Shown piece after piece: positions 9,274 through 17,705 of a stretch of DNA of 30,032 nucleotides. The notes beneath the pieces were generated by a model. It saw only the letters and a program-made list of their open reading frames with translations. It did not search any database and was not told the DNA's origin. Position 1 is the stretch's first letter. Each line of letters opens with the position of its first letter. The translations under genes were made by a program, and so were the position numbers. The DNA lies in the IMG/VR virus record IMGVR_UViG_3300009551_000099, positions 1 to 30,032 of that record; one strand, given 5' to 3'. The DNA is from a virus.

Positions 9274-9858
9274 TTACGGCGCGTTGCCGTTGTACGTGTA
9301 CACGACCGCCTTTTCCGTGGTCTTGGTGCCGAGCAAGTTAGACGAACTAACTCCCGTGACGCCATCAACCCAGTTATCGGGATACGCATACTGGTACTTA
9401 ATACGAAGAGTGACCTTGCGATCACCAGTCGTATAAGCGGTACCCGGAGAGCCATCCAGAGTCAGGAGCACGGTCTGAGCCGAGGTCTGAACCGGGAACG
9501 GATTGATAGCGAAGCCGCCCGAAGACGCCTTATCACCACCAACCGCCGCGACAGTCTTTGCACCAGTCGTGTTAGTCTGGAGCGCAGTACTAGCCGCGAG
9601 CAAGCTCGCCGTACTAGCGGTAATTCCAAGTTTGCCGGTCATTGCTGCCGTACCATTGGAATCAAACTGATCGAGATTGAGTTCAAATTCAGTAATTTCA
9701 ACCGAATCGCCGATCTTGCAGAACTTGATAACGTCGCCCGAGGCAAGCGCAGTGCCCGCCGGAATAGTGACTGTTACAGTCAACTCTTCGGCAGCATTCT
9801 GGCCAGCAGGACGATAATTTGCGTTATCGTTAAATTGCTTGGAAACGTAAGTAGCCAT
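9274..9858 (-). CDS. Probable capsid decoration / minor head protein (194 aa)
   Basis: This small beta-rich protein begins MATYVSKQFNDNANYRPAGQ and is dominated by T, A, V and G, with few charges and one cysteine (around residue 47). It directly follows the major capsid gene, 23 bases downstream, with a strong AGGAG before ATG 9858. Phages with N4-gp56-type capsids often carry a beta-rich protein of about this size here, and a decoration or cement role on the capsid surface is the likely reading. The hairpin at 9204-9233 follows it. It is structural with good confidence; the exact role is inferred. Confidence 0.82.
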   Translation of the reverse strand: MATYVSKQFNDNANYRPAGQNAAEELTVTVTIPAGTALASGDVIKFCKIGDSVEITEFELNLDQFDSNGTAAMTGKLGITASTASLLAASTALQTNTTGAKTVAAVGGDKASSGGFAINPFPVQTSAQTVLLTLDGSPGTAYTTGDRKVTLRIKYQYAYPDNWVDGVTGVSSSNLLGTKTTEKAVVYTYNGNAP

Positions 9859-9881
9859 TTATATTCTCCTGTTAGCTAGCC

Positions 9882-10886
9882 TTAGGAAACCTGAGTCGCG
9901 CCAGCTTCACAGCGAACCATCCAGTTCTCGTTGAGACGAACTGCCTGATAGTACATCTTCCACGCGACGTGGCCACGCTGACCCAACGGGTCGCCCGGAT
10001 CGCCCATGGGAGGATTCTTAACTGCCATCTCAACAGAGCTTACACCCTTGAGAGGCACAGTACCATATGCCTGATCCGCAATGACAATGACCGGATAAAC
10101 GTCAACGTTAGCGGCACCATTAGAAATCATGCCATTAAGAGTTGCGCTACCCGCTGCGAGGAACGGAGAAAGCTGCGGGGAGAGGATTACACGAACTTCC
10201 TCAACCTTGCCGATTTCCCATTCATCATCCAGAGGCTTAAGTGTGCCGTAGCGTTCGACCGGCGTAAATGAAGTCATTTCGCGCCAATCACGCTCAGTAT
10301 CAACGTGAGCAAACGCGACGAACGAGGTGTTAACCGCTTCAGTTGCGAAATTCGGGGATGCCGAAAGGCGCTTGGTAATCTTCTTAGCGTGGTTACGCTT
10401 CAAAGTCTGAACAGCGGCTCGAATAAGATCGAGGTCAATCGGGGTATTAACCGATGCACGGGACGCACCATTGGCGTACAGAACATTGGTACCACCACGA
10501 AGGATGCCCCACATAATCATTTCCTTGACAGAAGCAGCCTGATCTGCAAGAGCAGTCATACTGTCATCAAGGACACGATCCTCGTGAAGGTCCTGAATCT
10601 TATCGGTGATCTGAATCCAGCCACCAAACTGACCAATAGCGGTAGTGACATCATCATACTGCAATTGGCTCGGTGCTGGCGTGACGCCTTCCGTCAGGTT
10701 GGTCGTAGAAATAGCCAACGGACGGATACGACGCCATTTAATAGTTTCACCCTTATTCTTCGGTAGAGGAGTAACTACCGCGAACTTCTCCAAGACGAGG
10801 ATGGGTTCGATACGTGCAAGCATCTTTGCAACTGCATAAATGCCGACACGAGGTGAAACATCTCCATAGGTAGTAAAGGTACTCAT
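9882..10886 (-). CDS. Major capsid protein, N4-gp56 family (334 aa)
   Basis: The sequence fits the N4-gp56 major capsid family: N-terminal YGDVSPRVGIYAVAKMLAR, then an E-loop-like stretch with KNKGETIKWRRIRPL, LTEGVTP at residues 64-70, and IGQFGGWIQITD at 84-95. WGILRGGTNVLYANGASRAS and a helical DLDLIRAAVQTLKRNHAKKI spine follow. The length of 334 is within the family range, somewhat shorter than N4 gp56 (401). It lies between the scaffold candidate and the decoration-like gene, as expected. GGAGAG lies seven bases before ATG 10886, a strong site that suits high expression. This protein builds the icosahedral shell (HK97-like fold). Confidence 0.93.
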   Translation of the reverse strand: MSTFTTYGDVSPRVGIYAVAKMLARIEPILVLEKFAVVTPLPKNKGETIKWRRIRPLAISTTNLTEGVTPAPSQLQYDDVTTAIGQFGGWIQITDKIQDLHEDRVLDDSMTALADQAASVKEMIMWGILRGGTNVLYANGASRASVNTPIDLDLIRAAVQTLKRNHAKKITKRLSASPNFATEAVNTSFVAFAHVDTERDWREMTSFTPVERYGTLKPLDDEWEIGKVEEVRVILSPQLSPFLAAGSATLNGMISNGAANVDVYPVIVIADQAYGTVPLKGVSSVEMAVKNPPMGDPGDPLGQRGHVAWKMYYQAVRLNENWMVRCEAGATQVS

Positions 10887-10926
10887 TTATTACTCTCCAT
10901 GTAAATGTTATAATCCCTTAGCGGGG

Positions 10927-12126
10927 TTAACGTGTTCTAAGATTTTTCTTGAACGACTCCGTAAAGTACGCCTGTACTCCCTCATCATCGAGATCGACGA
11001 TTCCACCGGCCCCAACTGTACTAGTTGGAATTACGGCAGCAGGAGCTTGCTGTACAACAGGAGCATTTGTGAGCTTATCTGCTCGCGTTTTTGCGACTTT
11101 ATCGGCCTTGGAGGTATCTACCGCTTCTACTGGAGTTGCTGCTGCTTGCTGCTGCTGAACGGCCTGAGGTTGCGCAGGCGGCGGCTGCATTCGCCCGAGT
11201 GCTACCATCTCATTAACAACCGAAGGCAGATTATAGGAATATGCACTCAATACTTCCAGCGCATCTCTATGATCTGTCGAATTATACGCCAGATTCTTAA
11301 GGCCCGGAGAAGCTTTATTCTCTAGCCAATAAGCATACTGTTCAGATGCAAACACATCTTGCGCATTTGGAACGCTCTTCAAAAGAAGCTGTCGTTCCTG
11401 TTCGATTTGGTTGTTAAGTTGAGACTGTTGCAAAGGGGCTACGGCTTGCTTCACTCTCTGTTGAGCGATTTCATCCATAGTTCCGATAGCTGCATTATGG
11501 CGGGCCTCAGCAATTTCGTTAGCCTTTTGTTCAATGGCTTTCGCTAATTTTGGGTCGGCACTAACTAATTCTTCCCACTCAGCAAGCGATTTATTCGCCT
11601 CTTTAGTGGCTTGAGCGGCAAGCTGTGGATCTTGTGCTGCTTGCGGCCTTTGAATCTTGGCCCGGAGTTCAGCTAGTTCTCGGTCCTGATTCATTGCTTT
11701 ACGATTTAGAGCTTGGGCTCGCTGACGATCAGAATCCCACTGATGCTTAGCAAAGTCTCGCTCTTCGATGATCTTTCGGGCCTGTGCCTTCAGATCTTCA
11801 TTTGGAAGTGAATTGATCCATGCATTCGGATCATTAGTAGCAGCCGGAGGATTAACTGCAGCGGGAATTACTTCCTTAGCCGCATCTGGCTGTACTTCCG
11901 TTTTCGCTTTATTTTCAACTACGGCCGGATCGGGAATTTCCGGAGTTGCGGGCGTAGCTTCAATCTTCTGTTCCACAACTGCTGGAACGTCGATTGGATC
12001 AGGAACTTTGGGATGTTCTGGATGTTCCTGAGCGTATGCTTTATTAAAAAGTTCTTGTACTTCTGGACTATCAATATCGGCAGCCCCACCTATGGTGGTT
12101 AGCGGATTTGTCACTTCCGTTGTCAT
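10927..12126 (-). CDS. Scaffolding protein candidate (399 aa)
   Basis: The protein is highly charged and disordered at both ends, with P/E/A/K-rich N-terminal ~110 residues. A long coiled coil spans about residues 115-265 (EDLKAQARKIIEERDFAKHQ, QALNRKAMNQDRELAELRAK). The C-terminus is basic and ends FTESFKKNLRTR, and a short basic C-terminal helix is typical of scaffolds that bind capsid subunits. It lies directly before the major capsid gene. AAAGGATAAAA precedes ATG 12126. The role (guiding procapsid assembly and then leaving) comes from composition and order; no sequence family was recognised. Confidence 0.85.
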   Translation of the reverse strand: MTTEVTNPLTTIGGAADIDSPEVQELFNKAYAQEHPEHPKVPDPIDVPAVVEQKIEATPATPEIPDPAVVENKAKTEVQPDAAKEVIPAAVNPPAATNDPNAWINSLPNEDLKAQARKIIEERDFAKHQWDSDRQRAQALNRKAMNQDRELAELRAKIQRPQAAQDPQLAAQATKEANKSLAEWEELVSADPKLAKAIEQKANEIAEARHNAAIGTMDEIAQQRVKQAVAPLQQSQLNNQIEQERQLLLKSVPNAQDVFASEQYAYWLENKASPGLKNLAYNSTDHRDALEVLSAYSYNLPSVVNEMVALGRMQPPPAQPQAVQQQQAAATPVEAVDTSKADKVAKTRADKLTNAPVVQQAPAAVIPTSTVGAGGIVDLDDEGVQAYFTESFKKNLRTR

Positions 12127-12128
12127 TT

Positions 12129-12329
12129 TTATCCTTTAGATTGCGGGAAATCGCGAACAGTTTCCGGCAGTTTTAATAGTGTTTTAAGTAGTTGCACTTT
12201 CGCTCGTGCTTCAATTGTAGAGATGTAGCTAGTTGAAGATTGTTCCAGCTCTTGTCTATATTTGGCGAGATAATCTTCACATTCTTTTTTTAGATATAGC
12301 CAATCATCTGATTGGAAAGTTAAGGCCAT
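12129..12329 (-). CDS. Small helical protein between portal and scaffold (66 aa)
   Basis: The product is a short, charged, predominantly helical protein (WLYLKKECEDYLAKYRQELE, then ARAKVQLLKTLLKLPETVRD). The start codon overlaps the portal stop (TAATG), indicating coupled translation, and the scaffold candidate starts three bases after its stop. Small helical proteins occur between portal and scaffold genes in other podoviruses, where their role is generally unknown. No family is recognised. Conservation of position suggests an assembly factor, which is inference. Confidence 0.75.
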   Translation of the reverse strand: MALTFQSDDWLYLKKECEDYLAKYRQELEQSSTSYISTIEARAKVQLLKTLLKLPETVRDFPQSKG

Positions 12330-14770
12330 TAGTTACTCGGTTTTGGATTGTGCTTAGTCAAATTACGATTAGGTATAGCTTGCTTTCGTGCGGCAGCATT
12401 TACGCGAACTTCACGAAGCTTGGCTTCATTTTTTGCATTCTGGATTTTCTCGTTGCTAGCAATCTCTGCTGCCGTTTGAACATGATCCATTCCTGCAAGT
12501 TGTTTCTTAGTATTCTCTTGCATGGATGTCTTAGCCAGCTCAGTCTGAAGCTGCAAGGCTCCAAGCTGATGTTGGGAATATCCTTGAGCCATAGTTCCTT
12601 GGCTTTGAACTTCTGCCTTCTTAACATCAAGCACATGACTCTGCACATTGGCAGCATTAGTATCATGCTGTATCTGCCACTTATATTGCATGTCATCTTG
12701 ATGCCGCTGTTGATCGAACTGCATTTGCTGTGCTTTCTGGGCGATCTCTTGCTGCTGATTCTGAGCCATAAGAATTGCCGCTTGAGCCTTAAGCATGTTA
12801 GGATCAGGCTGCGGGGGTTGCTGGGCAGCTTTTGCTTCATCCTGCGCAACCTGTTGCGGGCTCTTGATAATAGCATGGCTCGGAAGCTTCATGCTACTCA
12901 AACGAGCAAGAATCAATTCATCTAGATTGATCCACTTGGCAATAGGAGATCCTTGAGAAATCTCTTGCATCAAGCGATCAAGCTTCTGCTGATCCATTAG
13001 TCCTTTAAGATATTGAGTAGAACTTCTAACATCTATCTCAACATCACACTTTATTTCTTCTTTTGGACTATATTGCATTTCCCAATCATACATAGCATCT
13101 ATGATCGGATGAGTAATATCATCATCCCACCGCTCTGCTTGTAGAAAGAGAGGAGCTTGCGCATTCTCATCTTTAATAGCCATTCCAGTCGCGCTATCTT
13201 GTGCTTGTGTCGGAAGAGTTATATCATTCTGGATAAGAGTAATACCAGACTCTTCATCTGCGAAACTACGCGCGAGAGAGATTAGAGCCGCAAGTCCTTC
13301 GAATGAGTTAGGTGGAGTAAAGAACTGAATAGCCTTATTGGCATCAGCCCCATATTCTTGAATATACCATACCTTGAATGGGGTACATTCCATTTCACCA
13401 TCGGCTGGTTTAATAAGAGTGGTATCAACAACTACCTGCGGGCCGGCACTAATTCCCGCGTTATCAAGAACCATCTTGTAGGATTCATTAACAACACGCT
13501 GCTGATCTCGGCTGAGCATTGGAATACCAAACCCAAAGATCGTTGCCGGATCTGGCTCCCAAACTGCAGCATAATAGGGAATTCTATTGCATCCCTCAAG
13601 AGTGCTAAGTTGAAGGCGAATTATACGCCCATTACAAACCCAGATTTCTCCATAAACTTCATCATAAGGAGTTTCATCTGTGGATTGTACACCAAGAATA
13701 TTTAGATCTTCTTTCTTGATCGGACCGTGGTATTCAATTACGAGGTACTTATTCTTAAGAAGATTAATACCTTGCGTCAGATAGGCAGGATCATTGAACG
13801 GAGAATTTGTGTATTGTTTGGGGTCCTCAGCAAGACACAGTTTAATCTGGTCGCCCATATAACCCGGATGCTTAATAAGATCGTTGAGTTCTTGTTTGCT
13901 AAGAGGATGAACCTCACAAGAATTCTCTGCTTTATCTACATCTGTAACAGTATCATCTGGGAACCAATACCAAAGATTTACTCTATATAGAAGCGGAACA
14001 TTTTCCAAAGAAAAAGACGGCACGCGGATTATGCGCCCGTCTGATGTTTGCTGCTTCTGATAGACCTTTTTCATTTTCCCGGCATTGAGAGGACCTTTCA
14101 TAACCCCTGTGCCGAGAATAACCCAATCGTGCATCGCTTTACGAATTTCACGAGGATAATGCGTGCATTCGAGATGATACTCGATCTCACGTTCCATCGC
14201 ATCAACCTTAAGTTCAACTACCTCATCAGGAGAGAGATTGGGGTCTTGCATTTGCTGCACAGCAGCTTGATAATCTTGCGGGTCTAAATAAATACTCGCC
14301 GGAGTTCTAAGGTTCCAGTTCTTATCTCCAGCAGAAAACTGATAGGAGATAGTCTGGGCTATTGCCATTCTGCACTTCGACCTGCAGATATTAAACTCAG
14401 GACGATGAACAAGGCGATCATCTGCCTTGGTTCCAAACGGGTACTCGCCAGTAACAATATTATAGGAAGATAGTGATCCAAGGTACACCCTCATAGCCTC
14501 AAGCCACTGATTCTCCTTGGCTTTACGGGTACCCATACGAGCCACAAGAGTGCTTTCTATCGTGCGCGCCAACGTAGCATAAACATCTTGCTTACGCTGC
14601 TCCATCTGCTCTTGCTGTCGCTTTAGAGCCTCAATAGGATCTTCTCCATACGGATTGCTGGGGCCACCAGATCCATTGCCTGTAGGAATGCTATAATCTC
14701 CCATAACGTGGGAGCCACCAGCTTCACCAACTGGCATAGTAGTAGATTGAGCCGGAGGATTATTATACAT
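12329..14770 (-). CDS. Portal protein (813 aa)
   Basis: Position after the large terminase, size and layout identify a podoviral portal of the P22/N4 size class. A flexible G/P/S-rich start is followed by the conserved helical entry (WLEAMRVYLGSLSSYNIVTG) and HRPEFNICRSKCRMAIAQTI. Core motifs of such portals are ILGTGVMKGPL, VNLWYWFPDDTVTDVDKAEN, YAAVWEPDPATIFGFGIPML and QQRVVNESYKMVLDN. From about residue 637 the protein becomes a long Q/A/K-rich coiled region, like the barrel or crown helices of long portals. It forms the dodecameric ring through which DNA enters and leaves. The ATG overlaps the terminase end by eight bases, and the Shine-Dalgarno is weak (GAAGAAA). Confidence 0.93.
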   Translation of the reverse strand: MYNNPPAQSTTMPVGEAGGSHVMGDYSIPTGNGSGGPSNPYGEDPIEALKRQQEQMEQRKQDVYATLARTIESTLVARMGTRKAKENQWLEAMRVYLGSLSSYNIVTGEYPFGTKADDRLVHRPEFNICRSKCRMAIAQTISYQFSAGDKNWNLRTPASIYLDPQDYQAAVQQMQDPNLSPDEVVELKVDAMEREIEYHLECTHYPREIRKAMHDWVILGTGVMKGPLNAGKMKKVYQKQQTSDGRIIRVPSFSLENVPLLYRVNLWYWFPDDTVTDVDKAENSCEVHPLSKQELNDLIKHPGYMGDQIKLCLAEDPKQYTNSPFNDPAYLTQGINLLKNKYLVIEYHGPIKKEDLNILGVQSTDETPYDEVYGEIWVCNGRIIRLQLSTLEGCNRIPYYAAVWEPDPATIFGFGIPMLSRDQQRVVNESYKMVLDNAGISAGPQVVVDTTLIKPADGEMECTPFKVWYIQEYGADANKAIQFFTPPNSFEGLAALISLARSFADEESGITLIQNDITLPTQAQDSATGMAIKDENAQAPLFLQAERWDDDITHPIIDAMYDWEMQYSPKEEIKCDVEIDVRSSTQYLKGLMDQQKLDRLMQEISQGSPIAKWINLDELILARLSSMKLPSHAIIKSPQQVAQDEAKAAQQPPQPDPNMLKAQAAILMAQNQQQEIAQKAQQMQFDQQRHQDDMQYKWQIQHDTNAANVQSHVLDVKKAEVQSQGTMAQGYSQHQLGALQLQTELAKTSMQENTKKQLAGMDHVQTAAEIASNEKIQNAKNEAKLREVRVNAAARKQAIPNRNLTKHNPKPSN

Positions 14771-16385
14771 TATATTTCTTCGTATTTTGGATTGGCAATG
14801 TATTCACCTTCTTAGGCTGTGCATACTGTAAAGAGTTAATTGCATATCGAAGAGCATCTAGGGCGTGATCGTTTTCTTTAACGACCCTTCCATTTTCATC
14901 CCGCCTATAAAGCAAGTATTCGTTCTGTAGATTGAAAGTGTTTGGGAAGAACTTAAGCTTTCCCGAGGACAATCTAGACCAGACTTTTGCGATGCCCGCT
15001 TCCACAGCATTATCTGCTTCGCGGATTCTGAGAGATATCGGATGGGAACGATAAACTCGTATAAGCTTGTCTCCATCCATTTGGTTGGAGCCGGCTGATG
15101 CTGGATCAATGACACCGATTTGCCAATCTCCACCGCGAGCTTTGATGTGCATCGCATGGAGTTCTGGCTCTCGCTGTCCTTGATAGTACTCATCAACTAC
15201 ATATACAATATCATTGTCGATATCATGCGCTAAAAAGATTGCTGCTGTTTTATTCCATCCAACATCAAACCCGTAGATATATCGCCAATAGGCTGGAAGT
15301 GGATGAAGCTTAGCTGCATCTTGAGCACTTATCGTAATCTCATCAAGTGGTATAGGATATACTGCACCAATACCAAGGGATGGTGTACCATATTTAACAG
15401 CCTCTCGTTGAAACGGAGGAGTCGATGATATAATTTCATTCTGAGCATCTTCATCTAACCACGGAGCATCTGCCCAACCGATCTGCACACACGCTCTAGA
15501 ATTAACTCCGGGCTTAGTTGATACAACTTCTCGCCCGTATTTTCTATCTTCCATCTCTTGCAATTGCATCATCGCGTCAAGTCCTTTGACGCGCTGTGCT
15601 CCAGCAAGCAGATCGCACTTGCTAAGGAATTCTGAGAGTAATCTAGTAAGACCTTCTTTCGGGGTGATGGTGTGAACCAATCGCCCGCCAGTGGTCATTG
15701 TACGAATAAGACACTCGTTATACACAAGGTCTGGGCAAGGTTCATCCAGCCAGATCCCGTGTTTAGCAGTACCATAAAAAGACGAGGGCTTCTGGTCAAA
15801 AGATTTAAGGCCGATAGTTGATATCTTGCCGGATACATGAAGTACCTCAATGGTATCCACAGCATTAGGGATACCTACTCTCGCTGTAGTGCGTACAATT
15901 CTATCTTTCGGAATTGAGCCTGTTCCCCACGATCCTATTGGACCGAGGAGAGCCTCTTGGACAGTATCGCGAGTACTCTGTCCAGTCTTTCCTGCAGCCC
16001 AACTACTTGTTGGACCGTCGAAAACAATTCCTTCCCAGTCATCGGGGTAAAGTCCGGTTGCGATAACAGAAAGAAAAGTCGCTCCAGCGCGAGTCTTGCC
16101 ACAACGATTTCCTCCGAGCATAAGGACTTCGCGATAGTGCTTAGTGGCATCGAAGAGAGCCTTGTGCTTTGGAAGATTTCCGTATCGGAACGGATTAAGT
16201 GGATCAAACCACTTAGTGAATCCATTAAAATCCTCTCGTTTCTTTTCTTCTTCTAGAAGCTCTAGAAGTCCTTGGAGGTCAGCCACATTACTAGCTGCGC
16301 CTCCTTGTAGAGTCTTCAATCTAGCTTCTAGAAGTCGCCTTTCTTTTTCAGAAAAATGATCGGGTAACTTAGTTTGAAGTTCCAT
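14763..16385 (-). CDS. Terminase large subunit (540 aa)
   Basis: This is the packaging ATPase and nuclease. The Walker A motif GGNRCGKT is at residues 91-98 and Walker B IWLDE at 211-215, with a coupling-type TTGG and TPKEG after it. The RNase H-like nuclease follows, with FDVGW (D374), VVDEYYQG (398-399), VIDPA (D427) and DHALDALRY (505-513), which together supply the metal-binding acids. I chose MELQTKLPDH at 16385 as start; a TTG five codons upstream is possible. The gene overlaps the small subunit by 17 bases. It works with the small terminase to cut concatemers and drive DNA through the portal. The family is secure from both active sites. Confidence 0.95.
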   Translation of the reverse strand: MELQTKLPDHFSEKERRLLEARLKTLQGGAASNVADLQGLLELLEEEKKREDFNGFTKWFDPLNPFRYGNLPKHKALFDATKHYREVLMLGGNRCGKTRAGATFLSVIATGLYPDDWEGIVFDGPTSSWAAGKTGQSTRDTVQEALLGPIGSWGTGSIPKDRIVRTTARVGIPNAVDTIEVLHVSGKISTIGLKSFDQKPSSFYGTAKHGIWLDEPCPDLVYNECLIRTMTTGGRLVHTITPKEGLTRLLSEFLSKCDLLAGAQRVKGLDAMMQLQEMEDRKYGREVVSTKPGVNSRACVQIGWADAPWLDEDAQNEIISSTPPFQREAVKYGTPSLGIGAVYPIPLDEITISAQDAAKLHPLPAYWRYIYGFDVGWNKTAAIFLAHDIDNDIVYVVDEYYQGQREPELHAMHIKARGGDWQIGVIDPASAGSNQMDGDKLIRVYRSHPISLRIREADNAVEAGIAKVWSRLSSGKLKFFPNTFNLQNEYLLYRRDENGRVVKENDHALDALRYAINSLQYAQPKKVNTLPIQNTKKYNV

Positions 16386-16908
16386 CTTCAATGTTTGCAA
16401 ATAAAATTCCGCTCTTATTTAAGAGCTTAGCAAGTCGTGCTTTGTGGCTAGAGATCTTGGCGAGCAATTCATCTTGAGTAAGTTGGTCAAGTGGCTTGTC
16501 ATCTCCAGAGGATATTTCAGCTTTGTCGCTCCATCCAAACCGGTTCTTCATGTTAGCGTACCAAGCTTGGAAGTTAAAATTCTTTCCGCCCATTGCTCCT
16601 TTACGCCCTAGTGTTAGCCACCACGCCTTTGAGGCGAGGCGGCCAAAATCTACTAGCTGAGCAAATATGGAGTCAGTTTTATACCGTTTGTCAAAATCTG
16701 CGTAAGAGCATTTTAGCTCTCGACAAACCTCGTGGTCACTCGCTCCCTCTTCGTAGAGCTGTATCATCGTGTCCGCCCAGTTCAGCTTCAACGTTTGCTT
16801 CGTCGAGCCCTTCGGGCGTCCCGCTTTCCGCTTGGATGAATTCTCCAATTGGGGTTGCGAGAGGTTCGTTTCCTTCTGGTTCGGTTCCGTCGTTGTTGGG
16901 GACTTCAT
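16369..16908 (-). CDS. Terminase small subunit (about 179 aa)
   Basis: A basic SKRKAGRPKGSTK linker resembling an AT-hook core is followed by a helix-turn-helix-type region (WADTMIQLYEEGASDHEVCR) and FDKRYKTDSIFAQLVDFGRL. Next comes the signature WWLTLGRKGAMGGKNFNFQA ending in MKNRFGWSDK, common in phage small terminases, and a helical oligomerisation tail. It recognises the packaging site and hands DNA to the large subunit. The start is uncertain. ATG 16908 has GGAG twelve bases upstream, ATG 16962 has no clear site, and the frame stays open to 16974. With any of these starts the gene overlaps the preceding gene by over 170 bases in another frame, which is unusual. Confidence 0.85.
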   Translation of the reverse strand: MKSPTTTEPNQKETNLSQPQLENSSKRKAGRPKGSTKQTLKLNWADTMIQLYEEGASDHEVCRELKCSYADFDKRYKTDSIFAQLVDFGRLASKAWWLTLGRKGAMGGKNFNFQAWYANMKNRFGWSDKAEISSGDDKPLDQLTQDELLAKISSHKARLAKLLNKSGILFANIEDGTSN

Positions 16909-17248
16909 CGTTGTGGAAAGCTCCGTCTCCGGAGTCTCGTTTAATGTAACTTCCTCGTCCATCTGGCGGCTCAAAATCTGGGATATCCTTGCCCATGTAA
17001 AGTCGGGCTACTGGGTAAATACTGTACTGTCCATCTGCTTCAACTTGGAGCCCAATAAGAAGTGGGACAATTTCTCCAGTTGCAGGATCTCTACCATCCA
17101 TATACGCAAGCTCTTCAAAGTCACAAGCTTGGTACATAATTCGTAGAGTGCTTTTCTTTAGTTCAGTTGGTTCATTAGTTAAGAGTTTAAGGGCTCGTTC
17201 GATTTCTTTTTTAGGTCCTCGACCGAGTTTTACGTGCTTATTCGCCAC
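16736..17248 (-). CDS. Unknown protein overlapping the small terminase (170 aa)
   Basis: The start is GTG at 17246-17248, overlapping the lysozyme stop by eleven bases, with GGAG twelve bases upstream. Residues 1-95 look folded: a basic start (KHVKLGRGPKKEIERALKLL), then MYQACDFEELAYMDGRDPAT and LLIGLQVEADGQYSIYPVAR. Residues ~95-170 are an acidic, G/P/E/N-rich tail. That tail is exactly the part that shares DNA with the start of the small terminase. The ordered N-terminus makes this a real gene; the tail may be constrained by the terminase frame. No family is recognised. Its place just before packaging genes is the only functional hint. Confidence 0.72.
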   Translation of the reverse strand: MANKHVKLGRGPKKEIERALKLLTNEPTELKKSTLRIMYQACDFEELAYMDGRDPATGEIVPLLIGLQVEADGQYSIYPVARLYMGKDIPDFEPPDGRGSYIKRDSGDGAFHNDEVPNNDGTEPEGNEPLATPIGEFIQAESGTPEGLDEANVEAELGGHDDTALRRGSE

Positions 17249-17690
17249 GATCTGCGTATTCTCCGGTTTGTATTCTGTAAGCTATTCGTTGTGCCCTATT
17301 GGGCGTTTGTTTGTACCAAGCTGTGTGTTCTAAATCTTCGGAAGCCGTTTCATAGTCTGCAATATCAAGTAGGTGGAGGAACTCGTGAAACGTACTAAGG
17401 GTCTTACCACCAAGCTGAAAAGCCATATTACCTAGAGCCCCTTTCCTCGGGCCATCAAGGCCATCAAAGCACGGGCAAGCTTGCTGTGCTGCGTTTACTG
17501 CGTCTGAGAAGTCTTCTCGAAGTAGTTCTTCTCCTTCAGATTCGGAGATCGGAGGCGTAAGACCATGAACATTGGGGCCAGTATGCCCATACCCAATAGT
17601 CCAAGTACCGTATACACTGTCTTTGTAAGGCGTGCTTTTAAATCCTTCATCTAGTTTTAGTTCTTCAATCTCTTTATCTTCCCACGACAT
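17238..17690 (-). CDS. Endolysin, T4-type lysozyme (GH24 family, 150 aa)
   Basis: This is a cytoplasmic-type muramidase that cleaves the glycan backbone of peptidoglycan at lysis. The catalytic layout follows T4 lysozyme: E15 in LDEGF, D24 in YKDS, T31 in TWTIGYGHTG and H36 in the conserved GYGH. The C-terminal helical lobe (GALGNMAFQLGG, then FHEFLHLLD and W-x-x-QTPNRAQRIAYRI) is also typical; the NRAQR motif is conserved in this family. The length of 150 is normal (T4: 164). There is no signal peptide or SAR segment, so a holin is needed for release. AAAGG lies nine bases before ATG 17690. Confidence 0.93.
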   Translation of the reverse strand: MSWEDKEIEELKLDEGFKSTPYKDSVYGTWTIGYGHTGPNVHGLTPPISESEGEELLREDFSDAVNAAQQACPCFDGLDGPRKGALGNMAFQLGGKTLSTFHEFLHLLDIADYETASEDLEHTAWYKQTPNRAQRIAYRIQTGEYADRGE

Positions 17691-17705
17691 CCTAAATTAC
17701 CTTTC

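Noticed and set aside
9238-9879. 213-residue plus-strand frame over the decoration-like gene
   Set aside because: It is antisense to a gene in the head operon, arginine-rich, with no ribosome site; a codon-bias shadow.
12400-12876. 158-residue same-strand frame inside the portal gene
   Set aside because: It is an out-of-frame reading of the Q/K-rich portal tail with unlikely composition (many R, L, M, C).
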